64,000 nucleotides of DNA, taken from contig NADL03000031.1 of assembly GCA_002205965.3 (NCBI GenBank), positions 496,001 through 560,000 of the forward strand. Reading direction: 5' to 3'. The notes under the pieces were generated by a model. It was not told the origin of the DNA, searched no databases, and was given only the letters and a program-made list of their open reading frames with translations. Of this stretch, positions 1 through 12,000 are shown in pieces; position 1 is the stretch's first letter, and each line of letters starts with the position of its first letter. This DNA comes from Kappaphycus alvarezii (lineage: Eukaryota; Rhodophyta; Florideophyceae; Gigartinales; Solieriaceae). Position numbers and translations under genes: made by a program.

Positions 1-857
1 GTTTGCCGCCAAAAACATCTCACAGGTCTTCACTAACGGGCAGCTTTTCACCACCGTTTGTCACAAGCAACAGGAAAATTTCACTAATTGCTTACAGACT
101 GTAATGTAAACGTCAAATGTAGTCATATTTATTTCTGAAAAGTGGTGGCGTAAACCCCTAGTGTTTGGCCTGGTACCTGAGAGAAGTTTCCGACTTTACA
201 CGTGTATATGTGGTGATACATGTACACGATTTCTGCAACACTTGAAGTAACAGAGAGTCTGCTAGATGGTTTTGCGCTAACTACCCACGATGCGAAGCTT
301 CCAGCAAGCTGGCTTTTCAAAATGCCAAAGAGGAAGTTTAATTCGTTAAATATCTACTGGGACTGCGCACATCCTGACTATACGGTTAAGATCTAACCAG
401 ATGTACTTCGTCTTCTATACGCATCGGGGCTAGGTTCAGCGATGGATGACAAGAGGGTGCAACTCAGTCGCTTGTAGATACGGCGGCGGATAACGCCAAC
501 TGTCGAGTGACACTTGGACGCGATTCGTGGAACTAACTCCTCGATGAATGCAATAGTTCCAGGGGAAGGGCACCTAGTAAAATAAACGCCAGAGGTAGAA
601 ACGTGAAGTTTGGCGTGTAAAGCGCCGAAAATAGGCCAGTTGAGGGAGCCGGGAGACGTCGGGCGATGTTGCGTTCCAGGGTTGTAACCTTGTCGCCAAC
701 GAGAGTAACTTTATGGTATCAGTAAGACGGGTGTCCGCTGCAGGATCCGACTATACTGCTAGCTATGTGCTAACCGGGTGGTCCACGTCGGCCACAATGA
801 TTTTTGAAAAAATTGTGATTTATATCCTGATTGGATCTCTTTGCACCTCAAATTTCG
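1..857. other. No gene seen
   Basis: I see no conserved protein or RNA here on either strand. The only open frames are short and repeat-free. It is ordinary, mildly AT-leaning intergenic sequence. Confidence 0.5.
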
Positions 858-931
858 GTCCTGGTGACCTAGTAGTTAAGTGTAAGCAGCTCCTGATGAA
901 GTGGTCGCGGGTTCAAATCCGGCAGAAGCAC
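858..931 (+). other. tRNA-like sequence (possible SINE head or decayed tRNA)
   Basis: The stretch has a good RNA polymerase III B box (GGTTCAAATCC, 911-921) and an A-box-like segment at about 865-880, spaced as in a tRNA. The T arm pairs at four of five positions. I could not pair the outer 7-base acceptor stem, so this is more likely a tRNA-derived SINE head or a dead tRNA than a working gene. No second copy was noticed in the window. Confidence 0.3.
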
Positions 932-1285
932 TTACAATAAGTTCCTCCTCTGACGTAACGGTTGACGTCAATCACATCGGGTGCGTTGTAGTAGCCCTTC
1001 TTCCGATTCTTGCTTTGCGGTGGTTGTCCTGTATAGGTTCTCTTGGCGATACGCCTTACATTTGTAAGTCCTACTACAAAGATCTGGGGGCAGCAGAGGA
1101 AAACTTGTAACCACAGCGGAAGGGTGAACACAACACACAAACGAAGTCGATTGAGAAATGAACTTATTGCTCTACTTTCCTTTCTGTTACTCAGAAACAA
1201 GCAATTTTAATGGAAAATAAAGATACTAATTGCGGTCCCTGATTGTGAGTCGATGCTGAGCCCCGTTCTGATGGCGGGCAAGATC

Positions 1286-1955
1286 TTATTCACTGAAAAA
1301 CGCAATTTGGCAGTCCTTGCACTTGTACTCCTTGCTTGTACGGCGGATGTGACGACGGCAACGGAGGTGCTCGAAGTACTGAACGCGACCGGAGCAGGTT
1401 ACTTGGCAATGAAGACAATGAAACGGAGAGGACTTCGGATTCTTGCTCATCCGTGGCCTTTTCGAGGGCCCAGCCTTGCAGTTTCTATGGTTTATTACCC
1501 TTTGAATCGAGAAAGAAGCGGGGTCCGGCAGCATTTGAAGCCTTCTCGGAGGATCCCTTGAACTTGTCGGTGGCCTTGACGGGTTCGAGAAGGTCGGACA
1601 CAACAGCTTCCTCGGGACCGGGGGAAAAGATCTAGACCGGTCGATGAGGGTAGGGTGAACGAGCGAAAAGGGGTGCGAAGCTCTTCTACCGTAACAAGGG
1701 GAGATGCTACGACAGTGCTCGGGGTAAGACAAGATCTTGGAAAGTCTGCGTCAGTGTCTTGGGCTCCTAGGGGCTGAGTAAGGCGATCGGGGTTCTTGGA
1801 GTCGACGGACGAGGCGGGGGTACTGGGATCTTCTTCCTCGCCAATCGGTACTATTGGCCAGGTGGGCGGGGAACGAAAGTCGGCGAGGTCTTCTGAGTCG
1901 TACTCTGGCGGCGAAGGAGGGCGGCCCTTTGGCTTCCTGTTATACGAAACTGTGG
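1286..1955 (-). pseudogene. Frameshifted C2H2-type zinc-finger protein remnant
   Basis: Coding-like sequence runs on the minus strand through three frames in turn: a Pro/Ser/Asp-rich part (about 1955-1640), a middle part (about 1640-1500), then a C-terminal part with a zinc finger. The finger has the form C-x2-C-x12-H-x5-H (in CLHCQVTC...HLRCRRH) and is followed by a second CxxC (YKCKDC) just before a stop at 1286. That spacing resembles single long fingers of U1/matrin-like proteins. The frame changes fall near a run of C (about 1632) and at a stop near 1495. No start codon is clear, because the first frame opens directly after a stop. I cannot assign a family; a host regulatory gene or a transposon-encoded protein are both possible. 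Confidence 0.4.
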
Positions 1956-3291
1956 GTTACCGCGTAAGGGTCAGGGTGAAAAACACAATGTTAGTCTCTG
2001 TTTGCAATCGGGCAGCTGAGATAAATCTAGTAGAGATTTTATCCCAACTGGCGGATTGGAAAAACGCACAATAAGGAACAACTTACTTGCGATGCTACCA
2101 CGATGTGGGGTTTGAAGCGCACACGAGCGGATAAAGATAGAAATGTGGTTGAAAATTTGGTTGAGGCTGGCTGGGTAAAGCCGGCCGCTCCAAACCAGGG
2201 TTTATATAGAACTGAAGATAGTTAAAAACTAAAGGAAAATGCTATCTAACAGCAGTGAATTCAAAAGTATTCGTGTAAAACAGCCCTGACGGTATCGTAA
2301 GTAGCGCTTTCAGAATTGTAGTCGGCACGAGTGACATATTCTGACAAGATGTAAGAAGTACATTGGTCCAGGTGGCATGTAATAGCAAGGCGAATTTTGA
2401 TTGGTAAAGCAATGAAATAATATCCCAGTGTGCAACTCGCCCGTAACTATTCCAAGTGTACCAATGGGGTCAAACGCTGTGTTCAGAACTGTGAGGAAAG
2501 TGTAATGACAGCAAAGTGCCTAGTAGCCCTGGCTGCAAGGTTAAAAGTGGTTTGAATCTACAATACAGTAGATGCAATGAGTTTGAGTAAACCTGTAAGG
2601 TCTGTGAAGTGAAATACAACGCTGCGATACCGTAACAAGTAATTAGAAGTAACGTAATTGATCGAAAAGAAGACTTAAAATTGAACAGGATTGACTCAGT
2701 ATGCTTCTGAGGACCTAGAGTAGAAGCTGAAGAAGTATAAAGATATCTATTTTCCTGATTTCGGATTTACGTTCGTAATGGAAACTGAAGCGTCCTCTCT
2801 GAGTGTAGGGGTCGTCTTAGCCCAGAGGAAGGAGGATAGAAAGGTTGATATGATTCAGTTCGCGTCGCGTACGATGAAATGGCAAGAGTGTTGGGATACT
2901 GCGAGTTGATTAGCAGCCCTCTCCTCTATTTTCGCGTTGAAAACTTTTCGAGTGCAACTAATCAACTAATCTCAGAGGAACCGTTTATACTTTGTAACGA
3001 TCATAAATCCCAGCAAATCGCCTAGAAGGAGAACTGAATCCATTGGAGGCTGGCGAGACGGCTGTATTGAATTGAAAAGTATAATTTAGCAGTCAAATAC
3101 TGAGTAGAGTCTGCGAATTGGGCAGCGGACTGCTTGTCACGGATTCCAGTCGAGGAAATAAACGGAAAGAAATACATAAAAGTGACGGAGGGGTTGGCAG
3201 ACACCGTTCACTGATCAGACCGAAAACTGTCCAAACTGAAACAATAATTTTGGAGGTGAAAGTATTTTCGGTAAGCAAGCGGATTTAATAC
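1956..3291. other. No gene seen
   Basis: AT-leaning sequence with frequent stops in all frames. No recognisable protein, RNA or repeat was seen. Confidence 0.5.
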
Positions 3292-4285
3292 ATGGACGCA
3301 AAGCAGCATTTGGCTGTTCCAAGAAAGACAAGGAATTTTTCGCCGAGAAATGAGGCTCCCTTATGCAAGGAGAAGGATGGAACTCGTGTCGTACTGCCTC
3401 CTGGAAAACGCGCGGAGATTCTGGTGATTTTCACAAATACTTTTACCGCCCGAACACCGAACCAACTGGGAAATTTGTGCGGTTTTGTTTTGGTGGGCCA
3501 GTGTATATGGAGACATAACAGATTATATTCAGTTTTGTAATGGTTATCAAACCTAAAGATGACTGCCTACGGATCACAAGGGCTTGAGAGCTCCCGTTAC
3601 TGGAGAGTTTTAGACGATTTGCGTAGTCTTTGGGGACTTTTTAAGTCTTTTAATATTATTAGGATGCTTGGGATGATGGAGGTGGAGCACATAAAGATTT
3701 AGCTTGTGCTTTGGGAAAAAAGGCCGTTACGTCGGATACTGCTATCAAGTTCGTCGAGCAAGGTATGTAGGAACTTTCGGGCCTCCAAGAAACATCCTAT
3801 CAGATAATGCCTCGGCGATCATGGCAGCATCGGTGCAAAAGCACATCATGATGAGACGGGTTATCGAATGAAATGCAGTCCTTTCTCATGATTCAATGGG
3901 GAACAAAACAGTTGAAACGATGACGAGCAAGATTAAACCCCCAATAAAAAGGAAAGTACTGAAGAACAGTGGTACTGGGCGAAGCGTTTCGGTAAGTTCT
4001 GCAGCTACTGTAGACGCGATAACAGCAATATAACTTGCCATTTCCAGCTCATAGAAGAGGTCACACCGAGAATTTTGGCCAGTGACGCCATGGACCTGGT
4101 CAGTGAAGGATCAAAAAGCGTTAAATAGAAAATATAGGGGAGGCGTGCACCATTGCGGAAGTGATGCAAAGTTAAGATCGGCTGCTCAATGGAAATATCC
4201 AGGCAAAGGCATCCAAAATGTATTAATACGTACTGGTGGCGCATGGGCCGGCATTGAACTGCTACCAGAATTGGCTGACGTTTGA
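3292..4285 (+). pseudogene. Ty3/gypsy-type integrase remnant
   Basis: Three frames together spell a gypsy-like integrase. The first part (3292-3540) resembles the zinc-binding N-terminal region, with a run like KEKDGTRVVLPPGKRAEIL, although the histidines expected after it are gone. The catalytic core follows at 3755-4015 in another frame: FGPPRNILSDNASAI carries the second catalytic Asp, and HDSMGNKTVETM matches the usual HPQSNGQVERMN segment before the third acidic residue. In-frame stops (for example at about 3870) and frame changes show it is dead. The open stretch at 4082-4285 lies in the same frame as the core and may be its C-terminal part. No flanking LTRs, gag or reverse transcriptase were found, so this is a fragment. 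Assignment to gypsy rather than a related LTR group rests on the core only. Confidence 0.55.
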
Positions 4286-4849
4286 ATAAATCCATTATGG
4301 ACATGTAGGACGATCAACGCTGATAATTACCACCACTAGCTCTTATCTTAGACCGATGGGTCACAGGTAACGCTATCACCGGAAAGAGGCTAGTAAGTCA
4401 TGACAAGGCAGGAGATAATTCATTCGGGCCACAAAAAATGTAAGAGGATTTTGAATTATCGCGCGGAAGTTAGAGCAAGGTCGATATGAAAAAATGCGTG
4501 GTTGGCAAAAGAAGGAATGCCGATTGACATGTGAAACAGAGGGACAGAACGAAATGTCCAACGAGTGACAAGAAGAGGTATTTGAAGTCATTATCGCTTC
4601 GAGCTTCTATTTAGTTCGTGTGTCTCGGCGGTAACGAGTAGCTGAGAGAAATTTCCTCCAAGCAGCAAAAATCTCCGTACTCTGTGAAATTAGTAGAATT
4701 CGGACGTACGACCGACGCAAAAGCACAGGGTGTCAATGAACAACTGAAAGACAAAGGCCTCAACAGGATGTAACAGGCGAACGACGGAGAGGCTAACTGA
4801 AATGAAATTATTCAGCCCTGCCAACACAGTTACGGTAAATAAATAAACC
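4286..4849. other. No gene seen
   Basis: Only short open frames without family resemblance. It may be the decayed tail of the gypsy-like fragment upstream. Confidence 0.4.
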
Positions 4850-5158
4850 CTAGGTGTAGACTGAATAGGTTGCGGTTGATGTATTGAGATGGGGAGTACA
4901 CTGAAATAGGAGGTACCGCTCAAGTAAATTCTTCCACGCATAGTGCAGATACTGGACGCGTCCATCGCTGTAAAGTAATCTCTTGTTCTTGGCGGCGGTC
5001 TCCTTGAAATACAGGAAATTATTGACGGCCTCTGTGTGATCCCCGAGTTTGTAGAAGCCGTTTGCGATGGAAATGACTATAAAATCATAGGCTGAATTGG
5101 TGATAGCGACGCAGATGAGAGGCATGGAACGATTTGCAAGCAGTTTTGCTCGAAGCTC
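4850..5158 (-). CDS. Unrecognised open frame, possibly a gene or transposon exon
   Basis: The minus-strand frame opens after a stop near 5158, has its first ATG at about 5125 and runs to a stop at 4850 (91 codons from the ATG). Composition looks protein-like in the first half (NSAYDFIVISIANGFYKLGD, then EAVNNFLYFKETAAKNKR), a helical pattern faintly like a TPR unit, then becomes unconvincing after about residue 60. I do not recognise the family. It could be an exon, a decayed gene or chance. Confidence 0.2.
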   Translation of the reverse strand, partial: ELRAKLLANRSMPLICVAITNSAYDFIVISIANGFYKLGDHTEAVNNFLYFKETAAKNKRLLYSDGRVQYLHYAWKNLLERYLLFQCTPHLNTSTATYSVYT

Positions 5159-8100
5159 GCGCTATGGGGTCGAGACGAGGAAAAATATACGGTCTGAAGC
5201 TCGGAACCATGCAAGTATGTAATAGAATGACGCTAGCCATTCGCTGTCGAAGTGTTCAAACTAGTCCCTCTATATCGTGTGCTTTGCATCATCGACATAT
5301 TTCGAGAATGCTAGGGCATACAAGAGAATACAGTGACATTCCCTACTGTCGTGGTCGGTAGCCTCGTTAACTTGAGTATAACTGCACCAGCAGAAGTCAA
5401 GAAGGCACAAGAAGTTTTAGAGGACCTATTGGTAATTGCTTCGGTCATTACATGACTTTTTGAGCCAATACAGTAGGTTTCGTCGCGGCTGAGCTCAGAG
5501 TGACTACGAACGAAGGCTAAAATGTGTGTGCGAAGGGTGGTACATTCTCTTCGTTAACTGCGATCGGGTTGGTTTGCCCCTAAAGGCCATACATATACTT
5601 TTTAGTAGAATGGACTGGAAGTTCCACGCACCAGGTGGGGGTTTTAGAAGCGATGCATTTTCGGGAGACCAGTTTAGCTGGGCTAGACAGCTACGAAAGT
5701 AGCAAGGTAGAGCGACCATAGGTCTCGCTCGAAAAGGACTAGGAGGACGCCCTAGGATCCTCCAGGTGGCCCTTGAGTGGGATTTGAGAAGGAAAAAAGG
5801 GAGAAAAGGAGAAAGGAGGAGGGATATGGTTAGTTAGGGTAGGCGATCCTACCCCGGGAAACGCCTGAAAGGGTTAGTAAAATGTCACCACTCCGGTCAC
5901 TGTGTCTACTACGGACACAAGTAACGCCGCCTATTCCGTATGCGCAGTAGTTGGTCTAGCTGTAGTGATCCAGTGCAGCGCTAGGCTTGCCGGTCACTCA
6001 ACTAGGCAAAACCTAGACAAATTACACCGGACTACTCCGGTCTCGGTGGTGCTGGTCGGGGAATTTTGGGATGGAAGTTGATCCATTGGTTTGATGGTTT
6101 ACTGGTAGGAATCCTAAGGCCAACGGCTCTAAATAGTAACGGTGCTACCTACTGTGGCACTGTCAGCTAATTATCCTTACAGTAATAACTAAAATAAAGG
6201 GATAAATAAGGGAATAATTGTAATTGCCTTGGCCCTACACGTGGCCCTAAAACGTGGCAATCACACGTGCACACGTGTGCACGTGTGACATAGAAGTCTG
6301 TCCGTACTGTGGTGAGAACAGTATGCGCGCGCGAAAATAGAAGGCCAGGGTCCCACATACTTTGAATGGAAACGAGGACCCTATCTGGTGCAACATCTTC
6401 TGAAAATCGTATCCGAATAGCTGCCGGGCGCCAAGACGCGTGAGGGATCGGTTCGTTCTTATCAGATTCCTTGCTACATCGATAACTTTAGCAGAGAAAT
6501 AGGTAGGTTGGCCCGTGATTTGTTTACCCGTCATTTTCGCCGCTGATTACCGTGTTTTGGTCATAGGAGACCTCAAGCGCGACGCTTTCAACTCGCGACT
6601 CAACTGTACCCACGCTGGCAGTGGCATGTGCCGCAAGAAATGATGACTCCTTACGTACCGGCAGGCCGTACGGCACAACGGCGCTTTCCTGAAATAAGTA
6701 GCTCAAAGCTTTAGGGCGCACATCATTACCATGCTAAAGGGATAGGAGTAGCGGGCACAAGCCAGGAGCGGAAGCAGGTATGGCCTACCGATTGATGCTC
6801 GGAGACAAATGTATAGGAGAGAAGGAGGACAGCAGAGAAGGAATGGCTGCAGGCTGAAGCGATATAAAGTTACATCTCTACGCCCTGCGGGCGTGAGCTA
6901 GGGGGAAGATCATGTGGTTATTACAAAGGTCCGCCTGAGTGGCCATTTATTTTGAGATCTATGTGGAGTTTGTTTGAGATATTACTTCTACAGTACTTTA
7001 CTACCTGTCACCTTCCAATCCTTTATACTACAAGATGAAAGGTGGCGTAGGTAGAGGTAAGAGAGGAAGAGGTTGGTAACTCGTGGCCAAAAAGATAAGG
7101 AAAGGACAGGACAAGCGTTAAATATCTGCAATATTTCAGTGCGTCAAATCTGTTAAGAAAATATATCGCTCAGAACTAATCTTATTTAGGTTATTTCAAA
7201 ACTCGTATCCCCAAAATTGCACCACTATATTTGTACACGAATTATAAAAACGAAAATGTTTTGAATATTTGCTCAGTTTTGACTTCTAAGTTGTTAAAAT
7301 AAATGTTTGAAACTCCAAATAAATGAAACTACGACGCTTACTACGGCTATATTCTTACCTACTGCTGTGTTTCTTACAAATTTAGTCTATGATTGCTTAA
7401 ATTATCTCAATAAAACTTCCGTGGCGGTTGGAATTCTCGGTGTTCAGAGAATGTCAATATGTATATTCGTCAAGGAAGTGGCTGTGTGTTTCTCGGTCCG
7501 CTAGAACATTAAATAACCCTGCGAAGGCTGTTGTGGTTTCGAGGAATTTTATGGAGTATTTTTGGTTGGTATCGCCCGGTTTACAAAGAAAGGGTTAATG
7601 ATATCGTAAAATAGCTGGAGTTCGGGGTGGACTATGTCTGTTTCTTGACAATGCAGAGCCTTTTTTATCTTTCAACGGTAGAACTCAGTGCTGGTGATGC
7701 TTGGCGGAGAGGTCGCAAACGGGTGAGGATTTTTGGAAGCAGACTTTTAAGAAAAAAGTTGGATTTTTCGTAAATGGGAATGAATGAGCTCATAATGCTA
7801 TTGATTAGCGTCTATTTTCTATATATTTAGTTGTGTTTCTCTTTTATCCGGGGGGTGTGGAGTGTTAAGTTGTAGAATGTGGGCTGAGATCGAGGCAGTA
7901 GGGGTTCGATGCAAATCATTTGTCTGATAGAAAAGAAACTTGATCACGGGTGCAATATAGTAGATTGATTGTTCGTGGTCTTGGGATGTGAAAGGTTTGG
8001 GGGATGGGTACGTGCTAGCACTGTTGGTTTTGTCAGCGACTCCTCGGTACGAAGTGTTGAAATATGGGTCTCATATCTAGGTCATAGTTGGCTTCGCGCT

Positions 8101-8340
8101 ATGTAGCTGTTGCTACTGGTGCCCACTCCCGACTTCGCCTTTGGATGATTACGTGGTGGGGGTACATTTTGGGGTTTTCAGTACTTGGATGCCATATTAC
8201 AAAAAGAGATGAGGCAAATAAAAATGGGAGCGTGCACGTCGTTCTTCAGTTCAACGGTCTTAGGTATGTTTGTTCAAGTTTGATCCACGTGGGTGATAGG
8301 ATGGTGTCACCCATAGGAGCTATAGGCTGCAGTTGATGGA
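5159..8340. other. Gene-poor stretch with a purine-rich run and a long palindrome
   Basis: No conserved protein is visible. About 5785-5825 is purine-rich (GA/AAG runs). A 28-bp palindrome lies at 6261-6288 and is listed separately. From about 7130 the sequence becomes visibly AT-rich. The short open frames at 7307-7504 and 8088-8336 look like chance. Confidence 0.45.
6261..6288. repeat. 28-bp perfect palindrome built from CACGTG boxes
   Basis: The segment equals its own reverse complement over all 28 bases and contains three overlapping CACGTG (G-box/E-box) hexamers. It could form a cruciform or bind bHLH/bZIP dimers. No gene start was found beside it. Confidence 0.7.
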
Positions 8341-9050
8341 GATTCAAGTTAGTAATAAGGAAAGTAGACACTTGGCCCAATAGGTTCAAAAATCTCAGGT
8401 CAATTTAGGGGCCGAATGGTCCGGACTGCAAGCCCTAAAAACCTCTCTGGTGGCTATACGGTACCACGAGTACTAGTTTCTCTGAACCGTTGTCCTCATG
8501 TAAGGAAAACGTTTAGCACCTTCTTTCCAATACAATTTGTTTTACCTCAGCGCATTTATTGTCCCTTTGCATTAGTTCATGAGTGTAGATGGCCGAAAAA
8601 AACAAACTTTTCAAGATTGTTGACCTCGGCGAAGGCTAGAGCATTTTCCCTCACCAGCTTCCGCTCTTCGCAAGAAGTTGTGAAACGGCTTCATTTTGGA
8701 AGGAATATATAGTTCGTATTATCTTGGGGGTTCTAGAAACGAGGGCGCATGTACAGTAAGATTTACTGTACTGTAACTTACCAAAAAAATACCCTTTTTG
8801 CAGTAAAAATTTCGGGCTTCCAAAACATTTACCTTTCCAAAATGGAACGGAAACTGTCCTCATATGAGGACAAAGTGTGCCTCATATGAGGAAGTGCTTG
8901 GTCGGATAGACACTAATGGGCGACAAGCGAAAATTGCCCTTACTGTACAGTACAGTTCCTGTTGGTCAAAAGTAAATAAGATCAAAAAATATCACCAAAA
9001 ACTGTACCGGCGATGGCAGTGCAGTGCGAGTGCCAATTGCACTACAAAAA
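8341..9050 (+). repeat. Interspersed SINE-like repeat, copy 1, split by a nested insertion
   Basis: 8341-8478 and 8910-9047 together match 54265-54560 closely but not perfectly. Shared landmarks are GACACTTGG, the GGGGCCGA.TGG box, the GGCGACAAGCG run, the TGTACAGTACAGT palindrome and the AATTGCACTACA end. The GGCCGAGTGG segment of the other copy resembles the A box of Leu/Ser tRNAs, but a B box is degenerate, so a tRNA origin is only suggested. About 430 bp present here are absent from the other copy and form the nested insertion listed next. Confidence 0.55.
8478..8909. mobile_element. Probable MITE-like insertion with CCTCATATGAGG ends
   Basis: This block interrupts the repeat copy at 8341-9050 and is missing from the matching copy at 54.3 kb. 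Near its left end is TTGTCCTCATGTAAGG and near its right end, inverted, TTGTCCTCATATGAGG; the palindrome CCTCATATGAGG occurs twice on the right. ACTAG and ACTAA flank it, a weak candidate duplication. It has no convincing coding capacity. A similar motif pair lies at about 9660-9690, outside the block. Confidence 0.4.
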
Positions 9051-12000
9051 ATGCCGGGCGACACAAATGTGCAATTCTAGAGTTGAGGGGGTTTATTGTG
9101 GTTGATGTTAGGTTTTGCTCGCAGTTTTTTCATGTAAGATGGCGAAGAAGCAGGCGATCCAAAGCCAGCGTCGAGGAGCATTGCTACTGGTTTACAAAAA
9201 CTTGGCTGTCATACTTATCTCTGAGTTGCGTTTCGAAAAAGTGGTTTTTATACGTGGGGTCCATGGAGTTGGTCTGATGGGGAGGCTGGAATCTTTACGC
9301 ATCAGATGGCTTAAAATGATGCCACAAAGGAAAACTATGAGTGAACCGGCGGGTGATAATCTGCGGTCGTCTATTGGGTGGAGTCAAAACGCAAAGCTAT
9401 TAGTGAGGATCCGAAGCTCTTTGGCGAGCGAAGAGGCGAAAGAAGAGTTCCGTCTAGATGCGACAAAGGGAGCGAGAAGATGGGAGAACTTGGAGCACAC
9501 TCTCCTAGGTCAAAATAGATGTTATTTCCACCCGGAAAGATTAATCTTTCATGGACGCGACAATACCGGCGTAATGTAGCTGTAGATTATTTTTTAAATG
9601 AAATGCATTGAAAGGAAATGCGCAAACACACCGTCAACATGCTTGCAAAGTACGACTTTTTCATCATATGAGGTCAAATGTCCTCATATGCTGTTTTGCT
9701 TCGACTAGAAGACTCTGCTGAGCTTGAAGAAGGCCTTCGATCATACAGCTGACGCCAGTAGTATTTAAATAGGTAACCTGGGGCCAGCCCTTATATACAA
9801 GACACCAGAGTAAAACTACTGTAAGGCTATGTAAATAACTGTGAACTAATTGGACTACTAGCTTTTTTAATGAATATACGACTATACCTTTATCTGGAGA
9901 AGAAAACTGTTGCAGTATTACGTTAAGTTAAACAGTGGAAAAGGTCTCGGTCGCACAACTGCTTCATAGGTCTGCAGGTCAAAATTTTACTTTCAACTCC
10001 TCAACTATTTGGGTCTATATTGGAAGCTGTCTCTCAAGAGGTGCAGCAGCTCCCGCAGATAAAGAGCTTTCGGAAATGTGTTTGCAGGAGAGTGGATGCG
10101 AGATAGTGACGTCCAAGCGTCCAAGCGATGTCCCAGGAGTTGATCCCATAGGCGCAAGGAATGTAGAGGTCCACACGGCGAGATTTGTGGGTGGATGGTT
10201 GCGAGTCGCTTAAAGTGAGCGGTTAATCTATGAGCGCGTAGATGCTGGCCTCATTACAGTGTCGGTGGAAAACATTGCGTAAAACATTAAGAATCCGAGT
10301 TTATCCATCTTTGCATTGCTTTTCAAAGCATGCCTCTCCAGAGGGTCTAAGAATGGAACGACTTCTGGGGAAGGAAAGTAGTAAAAGGGACATCAGTGAC
10401 ATGAGATCATTGGATTAAAGATCGAAGGGCCACAGAAATTGTACATGTATTGGAAGCCAGGGGATGCCATAATGTAGGAAGATCCAAGCCAAGAAAACAG
10501 AGAAAGGTGTTTTCGTGCGAACGGAGAGGAGATGGGCAAGTTATACGGCATGGTTACAGAGAAGAAAGCGGTGGAAACGTTAATTATGGATTTTGGAAGT
10601 GAGTATAGGTTGCAGTTTTTCGCCAGAATGTGCGAGTGGAAACGCTGGATAAAGTGGTAGGATTCAAGGGGAGGAAAGAGAGTGGTAGCGTTTAGACATG
10701 AGTGATATGGCAGAAATTGTTACTTCTTCTAAGTGTGTTTCTTTTTATGGGGAGCTTCCATGGGCTAGAGATAACGCAAAGGTTAACAGTCCTATTAACT
10801 TGCACGTTCAATATAGTAATATTTGTACAGTATATTATGCACTGACGTAATTTTGGTTAATTTTGATGCATTTCAGCGATTTTGGTTTTATTGTTGTTTT
10901 TATTCTTTTTATCATTTAATTTCATAGCTTTTGCATGCAGTATTGTACACTAGGACTATTTTCATGTGAGGTCGTTTTCATGGCTGTCAGTCCATTCGCG
11001 TATTGGCGAACATTTCGCCAGTCATTAAGAACTTGGTTTGATAACTATATAGTAGAATAATGTACTAAGCAGACTTAAAATGTGATGTTGCATCTGAAAT
11101 ACAATGATTTTCAATCCAAATGTTCTAAAATATCAAAAACATTACAGATGTGATTTTTCGTGCAGTGAATCTCAGCCGAACTGAGTCAGGTCCGAATTGT
11201 GCCTCAATGAATTCAAGGTTTTATACTAGGACTTTAAGGCCTTAAAACTAACATGTTTTTGATTATTGTAATATTGAATTTCCCGCTCTCTTTATTTTTC
11301 GTCTTGTTTTGCGGCTAGGCTTGACATGAATTTCTTTTCTTTCTGCCGCACTTGGTAGTACAATTTATACTCTGTAGTGTACATAACGCGTCCCGTAACC
11401 CTAGGAACTGGATAGATGATTCGCGAAAACTCGTATACAGTACATCCCCAGGGATACATAGTCATTCACCACCTGACAATCCCGCAACCCCAAATTGAAC
11501 TCCCAAGTGCGCATTAACTAAGATAAACGTGCCAATCGCCTGAGCTTTTACCTCGAATTCTCGACTCACTCAGCTTATTCTTCCTCTTGCGGCTTCTCCT
11601 CGTCAACCATGAAGACCACAGTCAGCATTCGGCGCCCCCCTCTTGAGATGCACCAAATTGCAGCCTAACTGCTGTTGTAGTCGGATGGATCCTTTTCGCC
11701 GACCCGATGTTGCAAGCACATCAGCAGTTCTACCAAAAATCACACCAACATCCGAGTTTCACCTCATTAAGTTGTCCCTGCCGCAGCTTATGCAAAACGT
11801 ATCGCCTAGATTCGATGGCATAGACAGAACAAAAAGAGAGGAATAGCACCGGAGAGCAGGACCCAAGCAAGAAAATTGAGACCCATTCCGCAAGCGTTCC
11901 TCGCCCTAACGGCTTAATCAGGGCCCGCCAAGAAGTTTCCAGTCTGTGCAGTCACCAGGATATCGAAACACTCGTTTAACGGGAGTAGATTTACCTTCAA

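Noticed and set aside
8864-9579. Two plus-strand open frames of about 140-150 codons
   Set aside because: They partly overlap the interspersed repeat, have mixed composition and show no motif; chance frames are the simplest explanation.
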